The translations under genes and the position numbers were made by a program. Positions 19,301 to 28,507 of a stretch of 64,000 bases of DNA are shown here, in pieces. Below the pieces are notes generated by a model that saw only the letters and a program-made list of their open reading frames with translations, was not told the DNA's origin and made no database searches. Each line of letters starts with the position of its first letter. Position 1 is the first letter of the stretch. The DNA lies in the NCBI GenBank assembly GCA_947053345.1, contig CAMRSM010000013.1, positions 1-64,000 of the forward strand, in the 5' to 3' direction. The DNA is from an uncultured Lachnospiraceae bacterium. GTDB lineage: Bacteria > Bacillota > Clostridia > Lachnospirales > Lachnospiraceae.

Positions 19301-20932
19301 CTAATTATTGCAAGGCTCAAACACCCACTGCTGGTTCTCTTCGCCGTAATAGGTCCACTGGCACACATTTACGCCGTCCGACGAACCCCAGTTATAAACA
19401 TCAAGCCCTCTTGCATCGTTCGAAATCTTTGTGACAATTCCGTACACTCCGGTATTCGTGATTTTCATGAGCTTGAATTTCTGTGCATCCGCACCGTTGG
19501 CAGAATAGGTCTGGATATTGGTTCCGTCTTCATTGACTCCGTACTGTACATCCAGCATATAGCCGTGACCATTCTTCAAGGTAATATATCCGTCCCCTAA
19601 ATTTGTTATATACCACTTCTGCCCTGCCGCGCCGGAGCCTGTGCCGATCTCCACATTCACGCTGTTTCCGCCAACATTTCCGGCTGTCTGCAGATACTTC
19701 TGTGAATGTACGTTTTTAATATAGTACCAGCCGTTCGCCAGTGTGGACGGGGTTCCGGTCGAGCCCGAACCGCCGACATTATAGCCCGCATCCTTGTAAG
19801 CTTCCAGCACACGATAATATGCATACTTTGCAACGCCTAAGGTTGAGAACAGTAGAGGTGTCGCGTCATCAATCCATGTAACATCATCGGAAATACCCCA
19901 GAAGGTAATGCCCGTGATGTTGCCGCCGTTCTTTTTGACTTTCAGAATGTTTGACATCAAATTGTACATATAATTTGCCTGGTCAACATTATCCTTGTTT
20001 ACGACATCCAATTCCGTGATCTGCACCTCAAAGCCTGCGTTTACAAAAGCCTGCAGCGCTGCGGTATAATACTCCACGGTCGGGAAGGTTGTTCCAAGGT
20101 GCGACTGCATACCAACTCCATTGCAAAGCTTTTTATCGGAGTTAATATACTGAATCATCTTGATGACATCATTCACTTCCATGTATGTATTGTAGTCATT
20201 GTAGAACAGGCTGACAGAGTCCGTTAAGCCGAAATAGCTGATGCAGTCATAAGCATACTGGAACGCGCGCTTTACGAACGCCGGAGAGGTGGTTACGCCT
20301 CCATAAATCTCCTGCCATCCCGAATTTTCCGCATGCAGGTACTCATTGACAACATCCCATGCATACACGATGTCGCCGTACTTGCCTGTGTATACATGAT
20401 TCATAACGGACTTGATATAATACTCCATACGGATATCCATCTGCGCGGCAGATACATAGCCGTAATCTTTGGAATATCCTACACGGAAAAACCAGTCCGG
20501 TGTCTGGCTGTGCCATACCAAGGTATGTGCCCGCACGGAAAGTCCGTTTTCATAGCAAATCCGGAGCACCTCGTCCAGCGTATCAAAGTTAATCGCCGGA
20601 AGATAGGTTTCCGTGCAGGAAGACGGTACATAGTAGCCTGCATTGATTGCCGCTTCTCTTGTAATAAGCTTCGGGGCATAGCCAAGCATTGCATCCGGCT
20701 TCATCTCATTTTCCAGCGTAATGCTGTTATATTGCGACTTGACATGCGCCAGTGTTTGCGCATCGCGGAGCTGTCTCAGATTGATGCATGTCCCGGAATA
20801 ACCGAACAGTGACCCATAGGTGTTTAACAGCGTCTCCTGCGCCGCCTCGGCACTGCCGCATGGAAGCATCAACCCGAACAACAGGGCAAGCGTCAATATA
20901 CTGCCAAGCAGCTTTTTCCATTGTTTCTTCAT
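19301..20932 (-). CDS. Secreted GH10 endo-1,4-beta-xylanase with C-terminal ricin-B/CBM13 domain
   Basis: A 543-residue enzyme that would cleave internal beta-1,4-xylosidic bonds of xylan outside the cell. A signal peptide (about residues 1-31, ending GSAEAA) precedes a GH10 barrel (about 35-395). The acid/base is E197 in WDVVNE and the nucleophile E307 in QITELDV; the subsite motif HTLVWHSQTP is present. Residues about 415-543 form a ricin-type trefoil (QKYLQ, GQKWYI, NQQWVFEP), likely carbohydrate-binding. The start at 20932 (MKKQWKKLL) has GGAGGG upstream; a longer in-frame start at 20989 would bury the signal peptide and is rejected. It is transcribed alone, convergent with the ABC operon. 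Confidence 0.95.
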   Translation of the reverse strand: MKKQWKKLLGSILTLALLFGLMLPCGSAEAAQETLLNTYGSLFGYSGTCINLRQLRDAQTLAHVKSQYNSITLENEMKPDAMLGYAPKLITREAAINAGYYVPSSCTETYLPAINFDTLDEVLRICYENGLSVRAHTLVWHSQTPDWFFRVGYSKDYGYVSAAQMDIRMEYYIKSVMNHVYTGKYGDIVYAWDVVNEYLHAENSGWQEIYGGVTTSPAFVKRAFQYAYDCISYFGLTDSVSLFYNDYNTYMEVNDVIKMIQYINSDKKLCNGVGMQSHLGTTFPTVEYYTAALQAFVNAGFEVQITELDVVNKDNVDQANYMYNLMSNILKVKKNGGNITGITFWGISDDVTWIDDATPLLFSTLGVAKYAYYRVLEAYKDAGYNVGGSGSTGTPSTLANGWYYIKNVHSQKYLQTAGNVGGNSVNVEIGTGSGAAGQKWYITNLGDGYITLKNGHGYMLDVQYGVNEDGTNIQTYSANGADAQKFKLMKITNTGVYGIVTKISNDARGLDVYNWGSSDGVNVCQWTYYGEENQQWVFEPCNN

Positions 20933-21062
20933 AATGGCAAACCCTCCAAAAAATAATGTTTTTTCGTAACATACCTTTGCAGACATCAATCTTGGCTTAT
21001 AATTATTATTCTTTTCCCTCCCTTCTTCACTATATTAAGTCAATTTCAATGTTTGCTATGAA

Positions 21063-21091
21063 ATTATATCACATTTTCAAAATTATCTCCA
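21063..21091 (-). promoter_or_regulatory. Putative promoter of the xylanase gene
   Basis: On the minus strand TGGAGA (21086-21091), a 17-bp spacer and TATAAT (21063-21068) lie about 130 nt upstream of the xylanase ATG, in strongly AT-rich DNA. Confidence 0.5.
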
Positions 21092-21341
21092 TATATTACA
21101 GTAAAATCCAAGATATCTTTTCTTCCTAAATCTACAATTTTCTACAATAATCAATTTTTTGGAATCCTTCCGGGGATTTCATGGAATGACATACTTTTTG
21201 CAGATTTTAGTATTCCACCATTCCATAGCTTTTGTAACTCAAAATAGCGCAAATATTCCCGACATTTCTCCTTCCCGTCTAAATGTCACGCCAGAAATAC
21301 CTGTCAAAACCCGCAGCAAATTAAAATCTCACCCAAAAATC
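21092..21341. other. Non-coding AT-rich spacer with an imperfect hairpin
   Basis: No gene is seen. ATGGAATG (21181-21188) pairs with CATTCCAT (21219-21226), with an inner ATACT/AGTAT helix. It could terminate the ABC exporter transcript reading leftward, but it lacks a T-tract. Confidence 0.3.
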
Positions 21342-23111
21342 CTAATTAAACTGAGCATTAAATAATTCATAATATCCTCCATTTAGTTTCATCAAACAAT
21401 CATGCGTTCCTTCTTCCAGAATTCTCCCGTGCTCCATATATATTATTTTATCACAGGAAGTAATTGAAGACAGACGATGCGAAACAAAAATAATTGTTTT
21501 TTCCTTTAAATGCTCAAATATTATATCATAAAATTTCCTTTCAAAAAAAACATCCAACGCAGCAGTCGGTTCGTCCATAATTATAATATCTTTACTTTCA
21601 TAAAAAACTCTAGCCAATGCCAATCTCTGTAAGAGCCCTCCCGAAAAAAGTATTCCATCCTCATCAAATTCTCTTGTTAGCTGTACATCGAAATCAGATA
21701 TATCACTTGATAGTCCCGCCTTTTCCAGTGCATCTCTTATTCTCTCCTCGTTTACTTCACCGCCCATACATATATTGTTTCTAATTGTCGTTGCATACAT
21801 GTTAAAATCTTGAAAAACAGTGCCGAACTGCGATCTATATGCAGAAACGTCAAAGTCTTTTATATTAGTATTATCCTGAAAAATCGCTCCTGATGTTGGG
21901 TCATAGAACCGTAACAGCAATTTTATTAATGTTGATTTTCCAGAACCATTGCTGCCGACAATGGCTATCTTGTCCCCTTTTCGAATATTCAAATCAATCT
22001 CCGACAAACCTAATGTTCCATCAGGATAAAAGAAAGAAACATTTTTTAATGATATTTCCTGCATCTCCCCAAGCAAGTAATCCCCTGTTGATTCTTCAAT
22101 ATCACATTTCATTTTTTCTATACTACGGATTCTTTCTGTAAATCTCCCGTTTTTTAAATACTCGGATATTGCTGCCACCAAATCATCCAACCTTAATTGA
22201 ATTTGAGCGCTGGCATTGATTGCTATAACAAATGCTGAAACAGACAAACGACCGAAGGCCAGAACAGCAATACTTAGACATAGCGGTATCAAAAAGTCAA
22301 TGCAGAACGCATTGCAAAAAATTTTTTGAATCAAATATAACTTAGCTATTTTCCTTCCACCATATTCAGCAGCTTCCTCTTTTTCTTTAATGACTGCATT
22401 ATACTCCTCCAAAAACACATCATGGATACGACTTAGCCTAGTATCTTTTGCATAATCCGGAAGGTACAACAGGCGATGTAAAAGCGAAAGCTTTTTATCC
22501 TTAATTTTCATAATTTCATCATGCTGAACTACTTTTTTTGACATTACGTTTGTTATAAAGATCCCGGTAAGAAAAGACACGGCGCAAATTCCAAACACAA
22601 ACCAACTAGTCGAAATAGTCCCCGAAATTATTACGAATGTAGCAACGAAACATTCTATTCCCTGGAACAAATTATCCACTACCAACAACGGCCGTACTGA
22701 AATTTCATCATTCGCTAATGCAATCATCGTATATGTATCCGTCTGGTCATAATTCGACATATCTGCATATCGTAATTTTTCAAAAAAATCTTGCTGTAAC
22801 CGACAACTTATTCGCTCTCGATGCAAAGGTTTCAATGTATGATTGTAATATGCCTCTGCTGCAAATGTAACTGCAAAAAACAAAATGCTCAGCACCAAAA
22901 AACAAAGAATGTATTTTCCTTCCATCTTATTTTCGACGCAATACAGTACCATACCAAGTAAATATACATACAGAAAGGAGGTACGCAAACCAGATATTAC
23001 ACGAAGCAACAATGTAACCAAGACATATTTTGCATCAGTCCGATACACCATTTTCATCATATAAAAATTATTATTTACAATCCTCAAAAAATTTGACACA
23101 TCTTTTTTCAT
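21342..23111 (-). CDS. ABC exporter half-transporter (TMD-NBD), second of a pair
   Basis: A 589-residue type IV ABC exporter half: about six TMs in residues 20-320, then an NBD with Walker A VGSNGSGKSTL, signature FSGGLLQRLALAR (a variant of LSGGQ), Walker B IIIMDEPTAALD and H-loop VSHRLS. It overlaps the upstream partner by 4 bp (ATGA), so the two are co-translated and very likely form a heterodimer. The gene is clearly AT-richer than its neighbours, suggesting transfer. Substrate unknown; such pairs export peptides, lipids or drugs. Confidence 0.9.
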   Translation of the reverse strand: MKKDVSNFLRIVNNNFYMMKMVYRTDAKYVLVTLLLRVISGLRTSFLYVYLLGMVLYCVENKMEGKYILCFLVLSILFFAVTFAAEAYYNHTLKPLHRERISCRLQQDFFEKLRYADMSNYDQTDTYTMIALANDEISVRPLLVVDNLFQGIECFVATFVIISGTISTSWFVFGICAVSFLTGIFITNVMSKKVVQHDEIMKIKDKKLSLLHRLLYLPDYAKDTRLSRIHDVFLEEYNAVIKEKEEAAEYGGRKIAKLYLIQKIFCNAFCIDFLIPLCLSIAVLAFGRLSVSAFVIAINASAQIQLRLDDLVAAISEYLKNGRFTERIRSIEKMKCDIEESTGDYLLGEMQEISLKNVSFFYPDGTLGLSEIDLNIRKGDKIAIVGSNGSGKSTLIKLLLRFYDPTSGAIFQDNTNIKDFDVSAYRSQFGTVFQDFNMYATTIRNNICMGGEVNEERIRDALEKAGLSSDISDFDVQLTREFDEDGILFSGGLLQRLALARVFYESKDIIIMDEPTAALDVFFERKFYDIIFEHLKEKTIIFVSHRLSSITSCDKIIYMEHGRILEEGTHDCLMKLNGGYYELFNAQFN

Positions 23112-24886
23112 ACACCTTGCCCCTTGTACATATTATTCTGCTCATTATACAATTTTGAATATAGCCCTTCCTTTTCCAACAATTCCATATGATTTCCTTC
23201 CTCAATAATCCTGCCATCATCAAACACCAGAATCCGATCGACCAATTTCGTAGTCGACAATCTATGAGAAATAAAAATCAAAGTGCGATTTGTATTTTTC
23301 AGCGCATCCAGAATAATCGTATTTATATTTCTCTCTGCCTGCGCATCCAGAGCACTTGTCGGCTCATCTAATATCACCACCGGAAAATCATTTACTATCA
23401 TACGTGCTAACGCCAATCTCTGCCGTTCACCTCCGGACAGCATAAGCCCTCTATCACTGAGTTCCTTTCCGATTACGTTATCTATATCATGGATTCGATT
23501 TTGGAGTCCCACTTTCTGTATGGCTTCTATTATTTCCGAGGTTGCAATGGCCCCATTAATTGATAGATTATCTCTTATGGATACTGGATAAATGTGATAG
23601 TCTTGGAACACCACTCCGAAAAATGATTTCAATTCATCACGATCATATGAATTTATATCAAGATTATTCAGCAAAACACTGCCGCTACTACTAGATATCA
23701 AATTTACCAACAACGAAATAAATGTAGTTTTTCCAGCACCATTTTCACCAACGATTGCAATTTTTTCTCCACTTCTAATCTCAACAGAAACATCATTAAG
23801 CGCAAAGGTACCCTCTTTACTTCCTGGATATTGATATTTCACGTGTTCGAACTTAATGTCAAAACCATTCGATATGTCTATCCCAGCTTCCCTTTTTACC
23901 TTCGTTTCTTCCTGTTCAATATAATTATTATAATCATTGATATGTAACGATGCGGCCTTTAATTCGACCATTGTATCAAGCATCCATTCTACATCGGAGC
24001 TAAAAATTGTAATTGCTTGCGCGATCCCAATAAAATCCCCCATTAAATAACTGGCACCGTATAGCATACGAACAATCACATACACCAGCGGCAAGATCAT
24101 AGATATCGCATCTCCCAAAAACAACTCTGCAAATGAAATCCCCGCAATCCGTTTACCCTCTTTTCGATGCCCAGCCTCGATCTGTTCAGCCCCATCCTGA
24201 TATATATCCTTTATAACGTTACTTATTCTCGTCGTTCTGAACTCAGCTGCATACTCCCGCAAGTAATGTACGCGTTTTGCATAATCCTTTTTCCTAGTAA
24301 ACAATGAAAGTTTTTTATTCAGTTCATACTTCAATTTTTCACTTTTCTCCGCTAAAAAATAGGAATATAACAGCGGAAAAGCCGAAAGAACAATCGCAAA
24401 TACATCTACTTTGATAATGTAATATAAAATCATAATAAAAGCTTCAAATAATCCGCATAATAAACAAATCGCTTGATATGATTGCATAATTGCTTTTGAC
24501 GAATTCTCTATTGCCCTATTATATTGATCTAACGCTTGAGGTGAGTTTGCCTCGTCGTATGAAATAGAATTAGCTTTCCGTATAATTTTTTCATTCACAT
24601 AACCATCAACTTTTAACCTAAAAATAGGTATATACACATTCTTGTAATACTGGTCAAATTTACCGAATAATATGTTAATTAAAAACATAACTACAAGTAC
24701 CATCAATATATGACCAATGCTTTTTTTCGTCTCCAATCCAACCAATATCATCCTAACAAAATATACTCCATAAAAAACATTCATGAGCTGTTTTATCAGG
24801 TTATAAGTAATACCTATAAATAAACTTCTTTTATCAATACAGAGAACTGTTTTAAACAAAGTTTTTATAGACGTTGTAATCTTCAT
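23108..24886 (-). CDS. ABC exporter half-transporter (TMD-NBD), first of a pair
   Basis: A 592-residue partner of the next gene: hydrophobic TMD in residues about 15-320, and an NBD with Walker A VGENGAGKTTF, signature LSGGERQRLALAR, Walker B VVILDEPTSALD and H-loop ISHRLS. Both NBDs keep the catalytic glutamate. GAGGG lies upstream of the ATG. No precursor peptide, peptidase domain or modification enzyme is visible beside it, so a bacteriocin role is not supported. Confidence 0.9.
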   Translation of the reverse strand: MKITTSIKTLFKTVLCIDKRSLFIGITYNLIKQLMNVFYGVYFVRMILVGLETKKSIGHILMVLVVMFLINILFGKFDQYYKNVYIPIFRLKVDGYVNEKIIRKANSISYDEANSPQALDQYNRAIENSSKAIMQSYQAICLLCGLFEAFIMILYYIIKVDVFAIVLSAFPLLYSYFLAEKSEKLKYELNKKLSLFTRKKDYAKRVHYLREYAAEFRTTRISNVIKDIYQDGAEQIEAGHRKEGKRIAGISFAELFLGDAISMILPLVYVIVRMLYGASYLMGDFIGIAQAITIFSSDVEWMLDTMVELKAASLHINDYNNYIEQEETKVKREAGIDISNGFDIKFEHVKYQYPGSKEGTFALNDVSVEIRSGEKIAIVGENGAGKTTFISLLVNLISSSSGSVLLNNLDINSYDRDELKSFFGVVFQDYHIYPVSIRDNLSINGAIATSEIIEAIQKVGLQNRIHDIDNVIGKELSDRGLMLSGGERQRLALARMIVNDFPVVILDEPTSALDAQAERNINTIILDALKNTNRTLIFISHRLSTTKLVDRILVFDDGRIIEEGNHMELLEKEGLYSKLYNEQNNMYKGQGV

Positions 24887-25082
24887 TATTCATCCCTCAT
24901 TATTTAATAGAACTGCAAATTCATGACATCACGATTCAAAAAGTACCGCATGTTCGTCACTGCTGATTATTTAGAGTCCATATGTCGAAATACAGTTTCT
25001 GTTAATAAGCGTACTGATTTCCAAAGTATCCGGAATGAATTCCCCGTCAGCGAATTCAATGTCAAACTTCCCAAAGATCAAA

Positions 25083-25109
25083 CAAGGGAAAGCGATTTGC
25101 TTTCCCTTG
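25083..25109 (-). terminator. Intrinsic terminator after ppdK
   Basis: A perfect 11-bp stem (CAAGGGAAAGC with GCTTTCCCTTG) and 5-nt loop are followed on the minus strand by TTTGATCTTT, 45 nt past the ppdK stop. The remaining 25110-25153 and 24887-25082 hold no supported gene. Confidence 0.8.
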
Positions 25110-25153
25110 CAAAACTTATATATAGACTTTTATCAGAATATCCGTTAGCCTTT

Positions 25154-27796
25154 TTAATTCTTCTTTTCGTTAATCGCCGCCTGTGCAGCCGCAAGTCTTG
25201 CGATCGGCACGCGGAACGGTGAGCAGGATACATAGTCAAGCCCGATCTTGTGGCAGAACTCAACCGAGGACGGATCCCCGCCGTGCTCGCCGCAGATACC
25301 GATATGCATGTTCGGATTTACCGGCTTGCCAAGCTTGATCGACATTTCCATCAGCTTGCCGACACCGGTCTGGTCGATCTTTGCAAACGGATCGTTCTCA
25401 AAGATCTTCGTGTCATAGTAAGCGTTCAGGAACTTGCCTGCGTCATCCCTGGAGAAACCGAACGTCATCTGGGTCAGGTCGTTCGTACCGAAGCAGAAGA
25501 AGTCAGCTTCCTTTGCGATCTCGTCTGCGGTAAGAGCCGCCCTCGGGATCTCGATCATCGTACCAACCTCGTACTCCAGCTTGATGCCTGCTGCCGCGAT
25601 CTCCGCGTCCGCCGTCTCAACAACGATCTTCTTCACAAATTTAAGCTCCTTGATCTCGCAGATTAACGGGATCATGATCTCCGGCTTTACAGTCCAGTCG
25701 GAATGAGCCTTCTGTACGTTGATCGCCGCACGGATCACAGCCTTTGTCTGCATCTTCGCGATCTCCGGATAGGTAACGGCAAGACGGCAGCCTCTGTGGC
25801 CCATCATCGGGTTGAACTCGTGCAGGGAGGTAATGATCGTCTTGATCGTCTCAACGGACTTGCCCTGAGCTTTTGCAAGCTTCTCGATATCAGCCTCGTC
25901 GGTCGGAACGAACTCATGGAGCGGCGGGTCAAGGAAACGGATCGTTACCGGGTTCCCCTCAAGCGCTTCGTAAAGCTTCTCGAAATCGCTCTGCTGGTAC
26001 GGCAGGATCTTCTCGAGCGCAGCTTCCCTCTCCTCCACGGTATCGGAGCAGATCATCTCGCGGAATGCAGCAATTCTGTCTTCCTCAAAGAACATATGCT
26101 CGGTACGGCAAAGACCGATACCCTCAGCGCCAAGCTCGCGGGCTTTCTTCGCGTCGGACGGCGTATCTGCGTTCGTGCGGACCTTTAACTTGCGGTACTT
26201 GTCCGCCCATGCCATAACACGGCCGAACTCACCTGCGATCGTAGCGTCAACGGTAGCAATCTGGCCGGCATAGATATTTCCGGTCGTGCCGTCGATGGAT
26301 ACAAAATCACCCTCGTGGAACTCCTTGCCGGCAAGCGTGAACTTCTTGTTCTCCTCATCCATTGCGATATCGCCGCAGCCGGATACACAGCAGGTACCCA
26401 TACCGCGCGCAACAACTGCAGCGTGGGAGGTCATACCGCCGCGGACGGTTAAGATACCCTGGGCAACCTTCATACCTGTGATATCCTCCGGGGAGGTCTC
26501 AAGACGAACAAGGACAACCTTCTCGCCCCTGCCAGCCCAAGCTTCCGCATCCTCAGCCGTAAATACAACCTTGCCGCAGGCTGCTCCCGGGGAAGCGCCA
26601 AGACCCTTGCCAAGCGGTGTTGCAGCCTTTAATGCAGCCGTGTCAAACTGCGGGTGGAGCAGCGTGTCAAGGTTGCGGGGATCGATCATCGCAACTGCCT
26701 CCGCCTCGGTCTTGTGTCCTTCGTCCACAAGATCACATGCGATCTTAAGAGCAGCCTGAGCGGTTCTCTTACCGTTGCGGCACTGCAGCATATAGAGTTT
26801 CTTGTTCTCCACCGTGAACTCCATATCCTGCATGTCATGATAGTGGTCTTCAAGCATCTTGCAGACCTTGATAAACTCTGTGTAAGCTTCCGGGAACTCC
26901 TGCTCCATCTGTGCGATCGGCATCGGGGTGCGCACACCGGCTACAACGTCCTCGCCCTGCGCGTTCTTTAAGAATTCGCCCATCAGCTTCTTCTCGCCGG
27001 TTGCAGGGTCGCGGGTGAACGCAACGCCGGTACCGGACTCGTTGTTCAGGTTGCCGAATACCATCGGCATTACATTGACAGCGGTACCCCAGGAATACGG
27101 AATATCATTGTCGCGGCGGTATACGTTCGCGCGAGGGTTGTCCCAGGAGCGGAATACTGCCTCGATCGCAAGCTTTAACTGCTCTACCGGGTCGGACGGG
27201 AAGTCCTTGCCGAGCTGCTTCTTGTACTCTGCCTTAAACTGCTCTGCCAATGTCTTTAAGTCAGCAGCGGTCAGCTCAACGTCGAACTGAACACCTTTCT
27301 CTTCCTTCATCTTGTCGATGAGTGCCTCAAAATACTTCTTGCCGACCTCCATAACAACATCCGAGAACATCTGGATGAAACGGCGGTAGGAATCGTATAC
27401 GAAACGCTCGAATGCCGGATCCGGGTTGCCTGCGATCATCGCCGCAACAACCTCGTCATTCAAACCGAGGTTTAAGATGGTATCCATCATACCAGGCATG
27501 GAAGCGCGCGCACCGGAACGAACCGAAACAAGGAGCGGGTTCTTAAGGTCGCCGAACTTCTTGCCGTTGATCTTCTCCATCTCCGCAACAAACTGCATCG
27601 TCTGACCCATGATCTCATCGTTGATCTTGCGCCCGTCCTCGTAATACTGCGTGCAGGCCTCGGTCGTGATCGTGAAGCCCTGCGGCACCGGAAGACCGAT
27701 GTTGGTCATCTCGGCAAGGTTCGCGCCCTTACCGCCAAGCAGTTCGCGCATGCTCGCATTACCTTCGGTAAACAAGTATACCCATTTCTTTGCCAT
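25154..27796 (-). CDS. ppdK: Pyruvate, phosphate dikinase
   Basis: An 880-residue enzyme interconverting pyruvate + ATP + Pi and phosphoenolpyruvate + AMP + PPi, central to PPi-dependent glycolysis/gluconeogenesis in anaerobes. The N-terminal ATP-grasp domain starts at GGKGANLAEM; the phosphohistidine domain has GGMTSHAAVVARGMG (His near residue 455); the C-terminal PEP/pyruvate barrel ends in the Cys-containing GICGEHGGDPSSVEF motif. The start at 27796 (MAKKWVYLF) has AGGAGG 10 nt upstream; the in-frame extension to 27937 would be an unrelated 47-residue leader and is rejected. Length is normal for the family. Confidence 0.97.
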   Translation of the reverse strand: MAKKWVYLFTEGNASMRELLGGKGANLAEMTNIGLPVPQGFTITTEACTQYYEDGRKINDEIMGQTMQFVAEMEKINGKKFGDLKNPLLVSVRSGARASMPGMMDTILNLGLNDEVVAAMIAGNPDPAFERFVYDSYRRFIQMFSDVVMEVGKKYFEALIDKMKEEKGVQFDVELTAADLKTLAEQFKAEYKKQLGKDFPSDPVEQLKLAIEAVFRSWDNPRANVYRRDNDIPYSWGTAVNVMPMVFGNLNNESGTGVAFTRDPATGEKKLMGEFLKNAQGEDVVAGVRTPMPIAQMEQEFPEAYTEFIKVCKMLEDHYHDMQDMEFTVENKKLYMLQCRNGKRTAQAALKIACDLVDEGHKTEAEAVAMIDPRNLDTLLHPQFDTAALKAATPLGKGLGASPGAACGKVVFTAEDAEAWAGRGEKVVLVRLETSPEDITGMKVAQGILTVRGGMTSHAAVVARGMGTCCVSGCGDIAMDEENKKFTLAGKEFHEGDFVSIDGTTGNIYAGQIATVDATIAGEFGRVMAWADKYRKLKVRTNADTPSDAKKARELGAEGIGLCRTEHMFFEEDRIAAFREMICSDTVEEREAALEKILPYQQSDFEKLYEALEGNPVTIRFLDPPLHEFVPTDEADIEKLAKAQGKSVETIKTIITSLHEFNPMMGHRGCRLAVTYPEIAKMQTKAVIRAAINVQKAHSDWTVKPEIMIPLICEIKELKFVKKIVVETADAEIAAAGIKLEYEVGTMIEIPRAALTADEIAKEADFFCFGTNDLTQMTFGFSRDDAGKFLNAYYDTKIFENDPFAKIDQTGVGKLMEMSIKLGKPVNPNMHIGICGEHGGDPSSVEFCHKIGLDYVSCSPFRVPIARLAAAQAAINEKKN

Positions 27797-27858
27797 TGAA
27801 AAATTACCTCCTAATGAATTTTGACTGCCCTGCGCCTTACGGCCTGTCCTGCCGCGCC

Positions 27859-27892
27859 ATCCGCCGTGCAAATTCGCTGCATGGCGGCGGAT
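27859..27892 (-). other. GC-rich hairpin in the ppdK leader
   Basis: ATCCGCCG and CGGCGGAT arms (8 bp perfect, with a TGC/GCA inner pairing) lie in the 5' leader of ppdK between its promoter and ribosome binding site. No terminator T-tract follows; it could be a structural or regulatory leader element. Confidence 0.5.
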
Positions 27893-27966
27893 ATCCCATC
27901 CATGAACGCCCGAACTTTTGTTCTCCTGACATGCCAAAAGAAACGCCTTCCCAGTCGTCAGAACCT

Positions 27967-27995
27967 ATTATAACATAGAAATTTTTCCTTGGAAA
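27967..27995 (-). promoter_or_regulatory. Putative ppdK promoter
   Basis: On the minus strand TTTCCA (27990-27995), 17 bp, and an extended -10 TGTTATAAT (TATAAT at 27967-27972) lie about 170 nt upstream of the ppdK start, giving a long leader. Confidence 0.55.
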
Positions 27996-28057
27996 CACTT
28001 TTTTTCCATTTCCTCAAAAATTTTGCGAAATACCGGAAAATAAAGGATTGGAAGCCG

Positions 28058-28498
28058 CTAGAAGCATACCTGCCTGCAAAAATAGTCATACAGCTGGGCT
28101 GTGTCCATCTTTCCGTCGAGAATATGCCCGTAAAAACTGTCCAACTCTCCCAGCCGGATACAGGCCACATCCTGCTGGTACGGCAAACCTTCCTCCTCGT
28201 ATGCGACCCGCACCACAGTCATAAGAACAGACAGGGTCAGCTCCCACATGATGTGGATCTCTTCTTCCGCAGGAAGAAATCCGCATTCCGCATATTCGAA
28301 AATTCCCTCTTCCCCATCGCTGCAGTCAACCAAAGCATAAAGCTCCCCGGCAGAAAGCGCCCGTTCTTTCTGCCAGGCCTTATACTTGTGTATCACGGCA
28401 AGAGCATTGTCATGCTGTTCTCCCGTGATCTGTTCCCTGTACCGGTTCAGGTTTTCTTCCAGATAGCCAAGGACAGCCAACAATGTTTCTGCTTTCAT
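28058..28498 (-). CDS. Small helical protein of unknown function (faintly Imm6-like)
   Basis: A 146-residue acidic, mostly helical protein without signal peptide or TMs. I do not recognise it with confidence. The middle (LTLSVLMTVVRVAYEEEGLPYQQDV) loosely recalls Imm6-type immunity proteins of polymorphic toxin systems, but no toxin gene is adjacent. It starts 9 nt after the glyS stop and reads the same way, so it may be transcribed with glyS. Confidence 0.6.
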   Translation of the reverse strand: MKAETLLAVLGYLEENLNRYREQITGEQHDNALAVIHKYKAWQKERALSAGELYALVDCSDGEEGIFEYAECGFLPAEEEIHIMWELTLSVLMTVVRVAYEEEGLPYQQDVACIRLGELDSFYGHILDGKMDTAQLYDYFCRQVCF

Positions 28499-28507
28499 AA
28501 CATCCCC

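Noticed and set aside
24923-25222. Plus-strand frame next to the ABC exporter pair as a possible peptide precursor
   Set aside because: No ribosome binding site, it runs into ppdK antisense, and no leader or core peptide pattern is convincing; minus-strand alternatives lack a start codon.
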